DNA of 41,734 bases from Thermoplasmata archaeon (GCA_021826525.1 JAKAZU010000007.1:1-41734); one strand, 5' to 3'. Counted from the first letter of the stretch, positions 16,633 to 25,356 are shown. Translations and numbers: made by a program. The notes: a model not told the origin generated them from the letters alone.

Positions 16633-16640
16633 CTTTAGTA
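16633..16640 (+). promoter_or_regulatory. TATA-like box of the cyclase-SDR operon
   Basis: CTTTAGTA is centred 26-27 bases before the ATG at 16663, giving a leaderless transcript. Confidence 0.6.
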
Positions 16641-16662
16641 GCCGAGACCGATCGACCGCCCG

Positions 16663-17322
16663 ATGACCTTCCCCTCCCGCGTGCACGATCTTACGGCGAC
16701 CCTCCAGACCCACATGGCCACCTGGCCGACGTCGCCGCTCCCGGTGTTCGAGCCGACCACCTTCAACGCTCGGGACGGCGTCGCGGGGGAGCGGATCGTC
16801 TGTTCATCCCACACGGGGACCCACGTCGATGCGCCGTACCATTTCGTCGAGGACGGCCGGACCATCGATGCCATCCCGCCGGAGGATCTCGTGGGCCCGG
16901 CCGTCGTCTTCGATATGCGGTCGGAGATCGATGGCACCCTCCTCCGCCGGGCCAGCCTCGAACGGCATTGGCCGAAGGGCCCGGCTCCGGCCTTCGTCCT
17001 GCTGCGCACCGACTGGAGCCAGCAGCGCGCCCCGACCCAGCGCTACCTGTACGACTTCCCGGGCCTCGAGGTGTCCGCCGCGAAGTTCCTGGTCGAGCGG
17101 GGGATCCGGGCCGTGGGCACCGACACTCTGTCCATCGACCCGTACGCGAACTCGGAGTTCGGGGCCCACAAGACCCTGCTCGCGCACGGGATCTGGATCC
17201 TCGAAGCGTTGGACCACTTGGACCAATTGCGCGAAGGAGTGGTGTACACGCTCGTTGTCGGACCCCTGAAGATCGGTGGAGGGAGCGGGGCCATGAGCCG
17301 GGTCCTCGCGCTCGAGTCGTAG
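16663..17322 (+). CDS. Cyclase family protein (kynurenine formamidase-like)
   Basis: This is a metal-dependent hydrolase or cyclase of the PF04199 type, which includes bacterial kynurenine formamidase and polyketide cyclases. The 219 residues contain the metal-binding signature SSHTGTHVDAPYHF and later motifs RAVGTDTLSIDPYANSEFGAHKTLL, in which His and Glu complete the site. The start at 16663 is set by a TATA-like box and by the typical N-terminal VHDLT segment. It is followed after 10 bases by an SDR and lies in a block with a cupin and a flavoprotein, which could be a small-molecule catabolic set. No other tryptophan-degradation genes are visible, so formamidase activity is not supported specifically. 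Confidence 0.85.
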   Translation: MTFPSRVHDLTATLQTHMATWPTSPLPVFEPTTFNARDGVAGERIVCSSHTGTHVDAPYHFVEDGRTIDAIPPEDLVGPAVVFDMRSEIDGTLLRRASLERHWPKGPAPAFVLLRTDWSQQRAPTQRYLYDFPGLEVSAAKFLVERGIRAVGTDTLSIDPYANSEFGAHKTLLAHGIWILEALDHLDQLREGVVYTLVVGPLKIGGGSGAMSRVLALES

Positions 17323-17332
17323 GAAGCCGGCG

Positions 17333-18127
17333 ATGGGCATCGATCTGGAACTCGCGGGGCAACGGGTCCTCGTTACGGGAGCGAGCCAGGGGATCGGATA
17401 TGCGGCCGCTCGCGCGCTCCTCGAGGAGGGAGCCCGCGTCGTGATCAACTCCTCCCAGCCGGAGCGCCTCGCGCGAGCGGTCCGGGCACTCTCCACGTTG
17501 GGCCCCGTCCACGGGATCGTCGCCGACCTGCGCCATCCCTCCGATCTGGAGCGACTGATCGGTGAGTCCACGGAGCACCTCGGCGGGCTCGACGTGCTCG
17601 TCTACGTGACGGGCGGACCTGCGCCCGGACGCGCCATGGAACTCGATTACGCGGCCTGGCAGCGGGCCGCAGAACTGCTCGCGGTGAGCCCGGCCTACTT
17701 GAGCCGCCTCGCCGCCGAACGGATGATCTCCAACCCACGCGGGGGCCGCATCGTGCTCCTGGGATCGCTCACGATGCGCGAACCGATCCCGACCCTCGCG
17801 CTATCGAACGTGATGCGGATCTCCTTGCTGGGCCTCGTCCGCACCCTCGCGCGCGAGCTCGGACCCAAGCGGGTTCGCGTGAACGGGATCCTGCCGGGGT
17901 ACATCGACACGGAGCGGGTCCGGGAGATCTTCGAGGACACTGCGCGTCGCCAAGCGATCTCACCCGCGGAGGCCCGGGCGCGCCTGGAGAGGGAGATCCC
18001 ACTCGGCCGGCTCGGCGACCCCGCCGAGCTCGCTCGGGTGATCGCGTTCCTGGCGAGCGACGCATCGTCGTACGTCACGGGCGCCGTTCTCCCCGTGGAC
18101 GGCGGGATCCTCCGATCCGTCGGTTAG
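17333..18127 (+). CDS. Short-chain dehydrogenase/reductase lacking the canonical Tyr/Lys
   Basis: This has an SDR Rossmann fold, with TGASQGIG (about residues 15-22) and NAD(P)-binding and C-terminal PVDGG motifs, plus RVNGILPGYIDTERV. It would reduce or oxidise a keto/hydroxy group. A Ser is present in LLGSLT, but where YxxxK is expected the protein reads LALSN (residues 155-159): Tyr is Leu and Lys is Asn. A related subgroup of beta-ketoacyl-reductase-like SDRs has such a substituted site, so this is probably a family trait rather than a mutation. The catalytic role is uncertain. It is co-transcribed with the cyclase. The stop overlaps the convergent cupin gene by four bases. Confidence 0.9.
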   Translation: MGIDLELAGQRVLVTGASQGIGYAAARALLEEGARVVINSSQPERLARAVRALSTLGPVHGIVADLRHPSDLERLIGESTEHLGGLDVLVYVTGGPAPGRAMELDYAAWQRAAELLAVSPAYLSRLAAERMISNPRGGRIVLLGSLTMREPIPTLALSNVMRISLLGLVRTLARELGPKRVRVNGILPGYIDTERVREIFEDTARRQAISPAEARARLEREIPLGRLGDPAELARVIAFLASDASSYVTGAVLPVDGGILRSVG

Positions 18128-18477
18128 GCGTCGGGAGGGAGCGCCTCACCCCGGAACTCCGCTCGTTCCGGCGCGAAGACGTCGAGGACGACGGTCGCAC
18201 GGTCGGAGTCGGCGTGCAACTCGTGGGGCACGTCGGGCGGAACGTAGTACGCGTCGCCGCGGACCATCTTCCAGGATGCGTCGCCGACCGTGAAGAGCCC
18301 GCCGCCCTCGAGCACGGTACCGTACTGCGCGTGCGGGTGGGTATGCTTTGGGAACACGCTCCCGGGAGCGATGCGGTAGAGGACGAGCATCGCGCTCGGT
18401 CCGTGCGCTAGGATGCGGCGCTGAACACCGGGAAGCATCTCGTGCCAGGCCCCGGCCTTCTCGTGCCACAGCGGCAT
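18124..18477 (-). CDS. Cupin-domain protein (117 aa)
   Basis: This is a single small cupin barrel. Motif 1 is visible as PKHTHPHAQYGTVLEGGG, with the metal-ligand histidines and Glu, and motif 2 as YYVPPDVPHELHADSD, with the third His. Such proteins are metal-dependent dioxygenases, isomerases or sugar-binding sensors; no substrate can be deduced. The ATG at 18477 follows an A/T-rich CCAAATA box by 26 bases, so a leaderless start is likely. It is divergent from the flavoprotein gene and convergent with the SDR. Confidence 0.85.
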   Translation of the reverse strand: MPLWHEKAGAWHEMLPGVQRRILAHGPSAMLVLYRIAPGSVFPKHTHPHAQYGTVLEGGGLFTVGDASWKMVRGDAYYVPPDVPHELHADSDRATVVLDVFAPERAEFRGEALPPDA

Positions 18478-18499
18478 CCCCCGAGCGATGCGCCCCCGC

Positions 18500-18506
18500 T
18501 ATTTGG
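18500..18506 (-). promoter_or_regulatory. TATA-like box of the cupin gene
   Basis: CCAAATA on the minus strand is centred 26 bases before the cupin ATG. Confidence 0.5.
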
Positions 18507-18584
18507 AGGGTGAGGAGGCGCATCTCCCGGAGGATTTCGGCTCGGCGAGGCATCAAATCCACGACGGGGTTCGTCCGGCACGAT

Positions 18585-19583
18585 ATGCCCGGGTTCCCGC
18601 GACTCCAAGAGTCCTACGATATCGTCATCGTGGGCGGGGGCCACGCGGGGCTCCAAGCGGGATTGAAGGCGGCGCTCTTGGGTCACTCCGCCGCTCTGCT
18701 CGATCGGGGACCGAGGTACAGCCGGTCGTACTATGCGCCGACCATGGACAACATTCCCGGGTTTCCCGACGGGATCTCCGGCCACAAGCTCCTCGATGCC
18801 CAGATCGCGGCGGTGCGCAAGGTCGACCGCGAGGTCGGCTACTTCACCCCGGCCGAGGTGACGGGCGTCGAGCGCGCCGAGGCCGGTCAGTACGCGGTGG
18901 CGTTCGACTGGCTCAAGCAACGCCGGGTCACCCGGGGCCGGGCCGTCATCCTCGCGATGGGGGTCGTCGACCGGATGCCGGTGATCGGAGGCAAGATCAA
19001 TCCGATCTTCCCCTGGGCCAATCAGGCGATCGTCGAATTCTGCATCCTGTGCGACGGGCACACGCTCCCGAGCCGGTCGGTCGCGGTGCTGGGTCACGAT
19101 GCGTTCGCCGTGCGATCCGCGATCGATCTCTTCCACTTCCAGCCGGCTTCGGTGGCGCTCCTTACGAACGGCCGCCCCCTCCTCGAAGGAAGCGACGGGG
19201 CCGAGCGTGCCGATCTTGAGCGTCAGATGGCCGAGCGCCACATCTCTCTCCACGACTCGGAGATCGTGGGGTTTGACGGGATCCGGGAGCAGCGCTTCCA
19301 CGTCCGGTTCGCCGATGGCTCCGTCCGGCAGTACGACAAGGGGTTCAGCGCCCTCGGCTGGTACAACATGAACTCCCAGATCCCGCGCTCCCTCGGGGCC
19401 CGGTTCGACGACGATGGGTTTGTCGTGACCGACGAGGACTGCCGGGTGCTATCCGATGCATCGGGCGAGGTCATCCCGGGCCTGTACTGCGTAGGGGACC
19501 TGCGGAACGGATGGAATCAGATCCCCGAAGCGTGGGCCACCGCGGAGCGGGCCGTGATCCATGCGTACTCGTGGTACCTATAG
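18585..19583 (+). CDS. Thioredoxin-reductase-like FAD/NAD(P)-dependent oxidoreductase
   Basis: This 332-residue flavoprotein has an N-terminal FAD motif, IVGGGHAGLQAGLKAAL, a second nucleotide-binding region around VAVLGHDAFAVRSAI, and a C-terminal FAD-binding GLYCVGDLRNGWNQIPEAW. A redox CxxC, CILCDG (Cys153 and Cys156), matches the CATCDG site of thioredoxin reductases, so disulfide reduction is plausible. The second nucleotide motif reads GHDAFA rather than the usual GxGxxA, so the NADPH partner is in doubt. The ATG at 18585 precedes conserved sequence directly; the upstream open frame is antisense to the cupin. A TATA-like TCAAAT lies about 29 bases upstream. No thioredoxin gene is adjacent. 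Confidence 0.9.
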   Translation: MPGFPRLQESYDIVIVGGGHAGLQAGLKAALLGHSAALLDRGPRYSRSYYAPTMDNIPGFPDGISGHKLLDAQIAAVRKVDREVGYFTPAEVTGVERAEAGQYAVAFDWLKQRRVTRGRAVILAMGVVDRMPVIGGKINPIFPWANQAIVEFCILCDGHTLPSRSVAVLGHDAFAVRSAIDLFHFQPASVALLTNGRPLLEGSDGAERADLERQMAERHISLHDSEIVGFDGIREQRFHVRFADGSVRQYDKGFSALGWYNMNSQIPRSLGARFDDDGFVVTDEDCRVLSDASGEVIPGLYCVGDLRNGWNQIPEAWATAERAVIHAYSWYL

Positions 19584-19604
19584 TTCCTCCCGAGCGCCGA
19601 GGCC

Positions 19605-20372
19605 CTACCCGGGAGTGGCCGACGCGACGCGGGGTCGGGGCTCGGAGGGCGGGCTCGCGATCTGGAGCTGTCGCGAGAGCTCGGTGAGATCGGTGGCGAT
19701 CGCGGAGGCGCCGGCGGCTAGGAAGCGGTCGGTCGACATGGTCGACGACTCGGACGGATCGGGAAGAACGGCGTAGAAGCGCACGCCCGCGCGCGTCGCG
19801 CACTCCGCATCGATCAGGTGGTCTCCGACGTAGAGCGCGCGCTCGACCGGGACCCCCATCTCCGAGAGGAGGTAGAGGAGGGCCTCAGGGGAGGGTTTCG
19901 CGGGACCCGGCGCGTTGCGCGTCCGCATGAAGGAGAAGTACCGGTCGAGGTGGGTTCGGCCGAGGGCTTCGCGGGTGAACGGCTCCGAGCTGCGGGTCAA
20001 CAGGCCCAGCCGGAATCCGCGTCCGTGGAGTCCCCGAAGGAGTGCCGGGGCCCCCGCACGGACCGTCGTCCGGTCGAGCGCCTGCATCTCGATCCCGTCG
20101 ATCAGTTTGTGAAACTCGGCCTCGAACCGGAGGATGACGGTGGTCGGCGTCTCGGAAGAACGCAGTTCGTCGCGGGCGCTCTCCAAGATGCGATGGAGCG
20201 GCTCCTCCGGGCTCAGTCGGCCGGGGGTGACCCCGTAGCGCTCGGCGAGCCGGATCACCTCGTGGCGCATCCGTCCGAAATCGTGACGCGACACCACGAG
20301 GGTGCCATCGAGGTCGAAGACGACCCCGAGAACGGGTTCGATGAACCGGGGCTCCGGGACGCGCGTGGGCAT
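19605..20372 (-). CDS. HAD-superfamily hydrolase (phosphatase)
   Basis: This is a 255-residue HAD hydrolase. Motif I is VFDLDGTLV with the nucleophilic Asp, motif II LLTRSS, motif III KPSPEALL, and motif IV YVGDHLIDAECATRAGV. The helical cap between motifs I and II, about 95 residues, is of the C1 phosphoglycolate-phosphatase-like type. The substrate is probably a small phosphorylated metabolite but cannot be named. The C-terminal 20 residues are Pro/Ser-rich. The ATG at 20372 is the first start in frame; A/T-rich patches at 20389-20396 and 20409-20415 could be the promoter. It lies downstream of the methyltransferase on the same strand, but the 78-base gap suggests separate control. Confidence 0.9.
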   Translation of the reverse strand: MPTRVPEPRFIEPVLGVVFDLDGTLVVSRHDFGRMRHEVIRLAERYGVTPGRLSPEEPLHRILESARDELRSSETPTTVILRFEAEFHKLIDGIEMQALDRTTVRAGAPALLRGLHGRGFRLGLLTRSSEPFTREALGRTHLDRYFSFMRTRNAPGPAKPSPEALLYLLSEMGVPVERALYVGDHLIDAECATRAGVRFYAVLPDPSESSTMSTDRFLAAGASAIATDLTELSRQLQIASPPSEPRPRVASATPG

Positions 20373-20450
20373 GGGTACCTCTCGGAAAGAAAATACGCGA
20401 GCGATGGTACGTATAGTCTTCCCTCCACCGGCAGGCCCGCCGGGGGGGCG

Positions 20451-21977
20451 CTAGGTGCCGTTCGGCCTCTCGAGCGTCACGATCGATTCGCGCAGGCGGA
20501 AGGAGCGCCGCTGGCCGGAGCGTCGTTCGCGTGCGATGTCGACCGATCGGATCCGAAAGCCAACGGAAGCGCCGAGGCGGGCGGTGATCAGATCCCCGGG
20601 GACGTACGTGCCGGCGAGCAGCGAATCTCCGATGACAAGGACGAATCGTCCGCCGGGCCGGAGCGAGCGGTAGACTCCCGATAGGATCTGAAGCAGGTCC
20701 CGGAAGTAGCGGTGGACGATCCCGTGCATGTCATCGCGCCGGTAACATCCCTTGCGGCCCGTCCGATCCCGGATCTGCTCGAGGATCTCGGGCAGCCAGG
20801 GGTCCGGGGCGTCGTGCGTGGTTCGATACGCTCGCGTTTCCGCACGAGGCAGGTTGTCGCAGGCGACCTCCTCCCGACGCAACCTCGCGAGATCGGCGTA
20901 CGAAGAGACGTACCCGAGCCACGCGAGGTCGATCTTGTAGTTCATGACGTAGTCCATCCCGTTCACGTAGGGCGGGCTCGTGAGCGCGAGATCCACCGAT
21001 CCCGCGGGCAAGTCCATCGTTCGCGCGTCCCGTTGCTCGACTACGATCGGGGGGCCCCAACCCGCGCGCTCGGGGGCCAGGACCTCGAGATCGGACCCCA
21101 TCTCGGCGATCGCGGCGCGGAACCGATCGAACGGGGGTGGGCCGGCGGGTGCCGCCGGTCCGTACCCCAGGCACGGGGAGCGTCGCAGGTGGCTGGACGG
21201 GATGAGGATCCGACCGAAGGCGAGGCGGGCCGCCTCGTCCTCGGGCCGAGCCGACTCGGGAAGGGCATCGCGCAGCTGGGTGAGTTCGTCCAAGACATCG
21301 GGGTCGAACTGTCGCCGGGTCTCGCGGAGGAACGGGAGGGCTCCGGGGGCTGATCGACGCGCGCGCGCGAGCACGCGTCGCCCGGCGCGTTCAAGCGCGG
21401 AGTGATCGAGTTCGAACCGGCCCTTCACGCGCGCCGCGAGCGCCGCCGGCGCGAGCAGTTCGAAGCCGATGGCTCGGGCTCCGGCACGGCGAGCCTCGAT
21501 GAGGGTCGTCCCGCTTCCCGAGAACGGGTCGAGCACGGTCGCCGGGGCGGAAAGCCCGGCATGGTCGATCACCGTGCGCACGAATTCCGCCGAGTAGCCC
21601 TGAACGTACGGCCACCAGCGATGGACCGGCAACTGATCGTTGGGTCGGAAGGTGATCGGACCGTCGTACGTGCCGAGAGCGACACCGTCCTCGTGCTCGA
21701 AGCGCTCCCGGAAGGCGGCCGCGTCCTCGAAATCCGGTCGGCGCTCCAGGGTCTCGTAGTCGCTCAGCATCCACAGGCCACGGCCCATTCGCACGACTTC
21801 GCCGCGCGCTGCGAGACGGTCGAGCTCCACCTCCACCACCGGGGAGTCGACCTCCAGTCTCCGGGCCAGTTGGCGGACGGTGGCCCCAATCGCCCCCGTC
21901 TCCTCCAGGGCGGTGCGCAGCTCCGCCGAGGAACCCACCATCGCGGGAGCCGGGAGTGCGACCACGAGGGCGCGCAT
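20451..21977 (-). CDS. DNA methyltransferase (N4-cytosine/N6-adenine type) with N-terminal winged helix
   Basis: The 508-residue protein begins with a winged helix-turn-helix-like segment (about 17-72), unusual for a simple modification enzyme. The S-adenosylmethionine motif DPFSGSGTTLIEA (150-162) precedes the catalytic motif TSPPYVNGMDY (SPPY at 334-337); SPPY suggests N4-cytosine, although N6-adenine cannot be excluded. A late strand, FVLVIGDSL, fits the methylase core. No restriction endonuclease is next to it, so it looks like a solitary (orphan) enzyme, or a structural-RNA methylase with a similar fold. The ATG at 21977 follows the CHAD stop by 19 bases on the same strand, suggesting co-transcription. 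Confidence 0.83.
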   Translation of the reverse strand: MRALVVALPAPAMVGSSAELRTALEETGAIGATVRQLARRLEVDSPVVEVELDRLAARGEVVRMGRGLWMLSDYETLERRPDFEDAAAFRERFEHEDGVALGTYDGPITFRPNDQLPVHRWWPYVQGYSAEFVRTVIDHAGLSAPATVLDPFSGSGTTLIEARRAGARAIGFELLAPAALAARVKGRFELDHSALERAGRRVLARARRSAPGALPFLRETRRQFDPDVLDELTQLRDALPESARPEDEAARLAFGRILIPSSHLRRSPCLGYGPAAPAGPPPFDRFRAAIAEMGSDLEVLAPERAGWGPPIVVEQRDARTMDLPAGSVDLALTSPPYVNGMDYVMNYKIDLAWLGYVSSYADLARLRREEVACDNLPRAETRAYRTTHDAPDPWLPEILEQIRDRTGRKGCYRRDDMHGIVHRYFRDLLQILSGVYRSLRPGGRFVLVIGDSLLAGTYVPGDLITARLGASVGFRIRSVDIARERRSGQRRSFRLRESIVTLERPNGT

Positions 21978-21996
21978 CGGCGCGGCCGCTATCTCC

Positions 21997-22965
21997 CTAT
22001 CGGTGTCGAGCGCTCGTCTGTCGAGTCGCTCGGCGGGGCCGAGCCGGGCGCGGGGGGCGCGTGGTGGTGGGACGGTCGGGGACCCCGCGGGCGGCTCGAT
22101 GATGGCGGAGGTGGAGCCGTTTGAGCTCTCGAATGAGGTCGTGCCGCATCCGACGATGCTCTACGTGGAACGCACGGGCCCACGGCTCGCGCCGGTGATC
22201 CGGGTCGAGCTCATCGAGCCGCAGGGCGAGCACGTCCCGATCGTGGAGCTCTCCGAGGCGGCGCTGGACCGACGCCAGGCGGCGGGGAAAGGTGGAGGAC
22301 AGCGTTCCCTGGAGCGCGTCTTGGAGATCGGACAGGTAGCGCCACCGGCGCACGCGCACTCGGACCTCGTGGAGCCGCTCCGGACTGGGCCGGCGCATCG
22401 ATCGCTTCCGTGCCCGACGCGCCGATCGCTCGAGGAGCCGTCGCTCTTCTTCGAGGCCACGGGCGATCGCCTCCGTGGTCGGAGCGGTGATCGAGCCTCC
22501 CAGAGCTACGGCCACCTCCTCGAAGAGCCCCGCCTGGCGTTCCGCTCGCAGGGTGGCTCGCAGGAGCTCGCGGCCCGTTCGAGTATCGTCCCGAAGGCGG
22601 CGACGCAGCGTCCACAGAGCGGAATCCGCGCTTATCTCGGAGGGCGACGATCCGTCCAAGAACCGGTCCACCAGCGTCAGCGCCACATCGAGGTCCCGCA
22701 CCTCCCCGACAAGCCGGGTCGCTCGGCGCAGCCGCGCATCCAGCGCGGGCCAGGCCCCTCGGCCCGCGCGCCGACCGACCCGCGCCGCGACGCCCGCGAG
22801 CGTGCGCAGGCGGCGTAGATCGCGGTGAAGATCGTGCAGGTCCTCCGCCGTTGGGTGCGCCCGCTGGATCACCCGGTCGGTCGACGCGGTCGTCGTCGTG
22901 AGACACTCGCGGACGTACCGCGCGAGCGTGGCCGGCGAGAGCGATGACGTTGGGGACTTCGCCAT
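21997..22965 (-). CDS. CHAD-domain (polyphosphate-binding) protein
   Basis: CHAD is a helical, strongly basic domain that binds polyphosphate. Two halves are seen: HDLHRDLRRLRTLAG (about 44-58) and LHEVRVRVRRWRYLSDL, each matching the conserved HxLR..RRLR pattern with Arg/His lining a groove. The protein is Arg-rich, with a disordered C-terminal tail of about 40 residues rich in Arg, Pro and Thr. The position next to, and divergent from, ppx supports a polyphosphate role. I use the ATG at 22965 because the domain begins soon after; a GTG at 23046 would add 27 residues and is 29 bases from a TATA-like box at 23072-23079. The gene is probably transcribed with the methyltransferase. Confidence 0.88.
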   Translation of the reverse strand: MAKSPTSSLSPATLARYVRECLTTTTASTDRVIQRAHPTAEDLHDLHRDLRRLRTLAGVAARVGRRAGRGAWPALDARLRRATRLVGEVRDLDVALTLVDRFLDGSSPSEISADSALWTLRRRLRDDTRTGRELLRATLRAERQAGLFEEVAVALGGSITAPTTEAIARGLEEERRLLERSARRARKRSMRRPSPERLHEVRVRVRRWRYLSDLQDALQGTLSSTFPRRLASVQRRLGELHDRDVLALRLDELDPDHRREPWARAFHVEHRRMRHDLIRELKRLHLRHHRAARGVPDRPTTTRPPRPARPRRATRQTSARHR

Positions 22966-23071
22966 GATGATGAACCGCTCCGGGGCCGAGGAAGACGGGA
23001 CCGTCGCCCGACCGGAACGCACCGTGCGAGGGAGTAAGGCGTACACGGGGTGCGGACCCCGGGCGCGATGA

Positions 23072-23079
23072 TTCTTATC
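23072..23079 (+). promoter_or_regulatory. TATA-like box between the CHAD and ppx genes
   Basis: TTCTTATC is centred 27 bases before the ppx GTG at 23103 and 29 bases, on the other strand, before a GTG at 23046 that is in frame with CHAD. It may be a shared, bidirectional promoter for the polyphosphate genes. Confidence 0.5.
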
Positions 23080-23102
23080 GGGGGGATGCGTAAGGGGCGG
23101 GC

Positions 23103-24665
23103 GTGGGCCGAACGCCGAGCGCCTCGCTCCACCGCAGCGATATCGGGCCGGGGAAGCGCTTCTCCCAATCGATCGCAGTAATCGACATCGGGTCGAACAC
23201 CGCGCGGCTCGTCGTCTTCGATGCCGCCCCCGCCGGGGCGGTCGGTCCGGTCTACGAGGCGAAGGAGGTGCCTCGCCTCGGCGCCGGTCTCGCGGCCGAC
23301 GGCCGGCTCGCCTCCGAGGCGATCGAGCGTGGGGTCGCCGCGATGGAGCGGTTCGCCGGCACCCTCGAGTACCTCGGCGTGCCGAAGACCCTCGCCGTCA
23401 CCACGAGCGCCGTGCGAGACGCGCCGAACGCGGGCGAGTTCATCTCCGCGGTCCAGCGGACGACCGGGATCCTGCTGCGCATCCTCAGTGGCAGCGAGGA
23501 GGCACGCTACGACTACCTCGGTGTGGCGAGCGCGTGGGGGCTCTCGGACGATCTCATCTGCGACCTCGGGGGCGGCTCGCTGCAGCTGGTCCAGACGCGT
23601 GCGGCCCAGATCGCGAACTCGGTCAGCCTACCGCTCGGGGTCCTCCGGGTGACGCAGCGGCATATCGATCACGATCCTCCCAAGGACCGCGAGCTCGAGG
23701 AGCTGCGCGCCTACGTCCGGGACACCCTTCGGACCACGGTCGACGCGTTCGGCGGGACGGGCCGTCGCCTGTTCGCCATCGGGGGCACTATTCGCTCGGC
23801 TGCGCGGGCCGCGATCGCGCTCCGGGACTATCCCGTGCGCCGCGTCCACGGCTTTCCGATCCGGGCGCACGACCTGGATGCGCTCCTCGAACTGATGGTG
23901 GAGATGCCGAGCGCGAAGCGCCGCGCGATCCCTGGGATCGGCAGCGATCGCTCCGATGTGATCGTCGCCGGCCTGATCATTATGGAGGAGGTGCTGCGTG
24001 CTTCCGGGGCTCCGGAGATCGTGGTCACGGGCACCGGGATCCGGGATGGCCTCGCTCTCGAGATGATCGGGGCCGTTCTTCCCGCCGACTCGACCGAGCT
24101 CGCATCCCGCTCGGTGACCGCCGCCTCCGAGCGATTCTCCTTCGCGCTCGACCGAGGGCGGGCTGTGGCAACCCTCGCCGGCCAACTATTCGATCTCTTT
24201 GCCGAGGAGCAGCACTGGGGAGCCAGTGAGCGGCTCGCCCTGACCGTGGCCGCGTGGATGCACGACTCGGGAACCTCGATCGATCTCTGGCGGCACGCTT
24301 ACCACTCCGCGTATCTCATCCAGAACTACCCCATCTACGGGCTCGATCAGCACGAAACGCTGCTCGCGGCGAGCATCGTCGCGCAGCACGCCGGGGACGA
24401 CCTCCCCTCGGGCTGGCGCAAGGGGCTCGCTCCGGTGCTCCGCCCGAGCGACGCGTCGACCGCGCGGCGCCTAGGCGCGGTCCTTCAGATCTGCGGGCTC
24501 CTCGTGGTCGCGGGACCGAGGTTCACGAGGGCCCCCGGGGGCCGCACGCTCGGAGTCACCTTTTCTACTCCCACGGGTAGCTCCTTTCCACCTCGGGCGG
24601 TCGAGAAGGCTCGCAAGCCCATCGAGCGTGAGTTCGACGTCGAGGTCCGGATCAAGGATGGCTGA
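23103..24665 (+). CDS. ppx: Exopolyphosphatase, Ppx/GppA family
   Basis: PPX removes terminal phosphate from polyphosphate; the family also includes pppGpp phosphatase. The 520-residue protein has the actin-like ATPase fold: VIDIGSNTARLVV (26-38), TSAVRDA, the catalytic-Glu-containing SGSEEARYDYLG, CDLGGGSLQL, and AIGGTIRSAARA. The C-terminal region has AAWMHDSG and HAYHSAYLI, an HD-like helical domain, so it is the long two-domain form. The leaderless GTG at 23103 is supported by a TATA-like box 27 bases upstream. The stop overlaps the next gene (ATG at 24658) by 8 bases, so ppx and the two kinase-like genes form one operon. Confidence 0.93.
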   Translation: MGRTPSASLHRSDIGPGKRFSQSIAVIDIGSNTARLVVFDAAPAGAVGPVYEAKEVPRLGAGLAADGRLASEAIERGVAAMERFAGTLEYLGVPKTLAVTTSAVRDAPNAGEFISAVQRTTGILLRILSGSEEARYDYLGVASAWGLSDDLICDLGGGSLQLVQTRAAQIANSVSLPLGVLRVTQRHIDHDPPKDRELEELRAYVRDTLRTTVDAFGGTGRRLFAIGGTIRSAARAAIALRDYPVRRVHGFPIRAHDLDALLELMVEMPSAKRRAIPGIGSDRSDVIVAGLIIMEEVLRASGAPEIVVTGTGIRDGLALEMIGAVLPADSTELASRSVTAASERFSFALDRGRAVATLAGQLFDLFAEEQHWGASERLALTVAAWMHDSGTSIDLWRHAYHSAYLIQNYPIYGLDQHETLLAASIVAQHAGDDLPSGWRKGLAPVLRPSDASTARRLGAVLQICGLLVVAGPRFTRAPGGRTLGVTFSTPTGSSFPPRAVEKARKPIEREFDVEVRIKDG

Positions 24666-25356
24666 CCCCTCGAGCCACGTGCACGGCTACCCGGGGCGAT
24701 TGTTCGTCTTCGAAGGGCTCGACGGCAGCGGCAAATCGACCCAGGCGCGTCTCCTGGGAAAGTGGCTCTCCTCCCAAGGGTACCGGGTGTTCCACACGGA
24801 GTGGAACTCCTCCGAGCTCGTCTCCAACATCATCCGGCGGGGCAAGAAGAAGGGGCTCCTCACCCCGACCACTTTCTCGCTGCTCCACGCGACCGATTTT
24901 GCCGACCGGTTCGAGCGCCAGATCCTGCCTCCGTTGCGCGCGGGGTATCTCGTCGTCTGCGACCGGTACTCCTACACGGCGTTCGTTCGGGATTCGGCGC
25001 GGGGGTGCGACTCGGCGTGGGTCCGGAACATCTACGACTTCGCCCCGAGCCCCGACCGTACGTACTACTTCCGGGTGCCCGTCGCGGTCACGCTGCGACG
25101 CAAGCTCGCATCCCGGCTGAAGATCTCCTATTACGAGGCCGGGATGGATCTCGGGCTCTCCGACGACATCACCGAGAGCTACCTGAAGTTCCAAGGGCGG
25201 CTCAAACGCGAGTACGACCGCATGGTCGGCCCGGATGCGTTCACGGTGATCGACGCGGAACGACCCGTGGAACGGATCCAGATGGACCTGCGCGTCGACC
25301 TCCGCCCACTGCTCGAGGATTTTCCGACGGGGGAGACGTTGCAGCATGAAGGATAG
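24658..25356 (+). CDS. Thymidylate-kinase-like P-loop kinase A (ppx-linked)
   Basis: This 232-residue protein of the TMK fold has an intact Walker A, EGLDGSGKST (19-28), a TTFSLLHATDFADRFE helix, the DRY motif in VVCDRYSYTAF, and a C-terminal LID region. It could phosphorylate dTMP, but its position between ppx and a second TMK-like gene fits a polyphosphate-linked kinase better. My recollection is that TMK-like proteins beside ppx in some archaea have been proposed as polyphosphate kinases; that should be verified. The ATG at 24658 overlaps the ppx stop by 8 bases and its own stop overlaps the next gene by 11, so the three are translationally coupled. Confidence 0.85.
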   Translation: MADPSSHVHGYPGRLFVFEGLDGSGKSTQARLLGKWLSSQGYRVFHTEWNSSELVSNIIRRGKKKGLLTPTTFSLLHATDFADRFERQILPPLRAGYLVVCDRYSYTAFVRDSARGCDSAWVRNIYDFAPSPDRTYYFRVPVAVTLRRKLASRLKISYYEAGMDLGLSDDITESYLKFQGRLKREYDRMVGPDAFTVIDAERPVERIQMDLRVDLRPLLEDFPTGETLQHEG

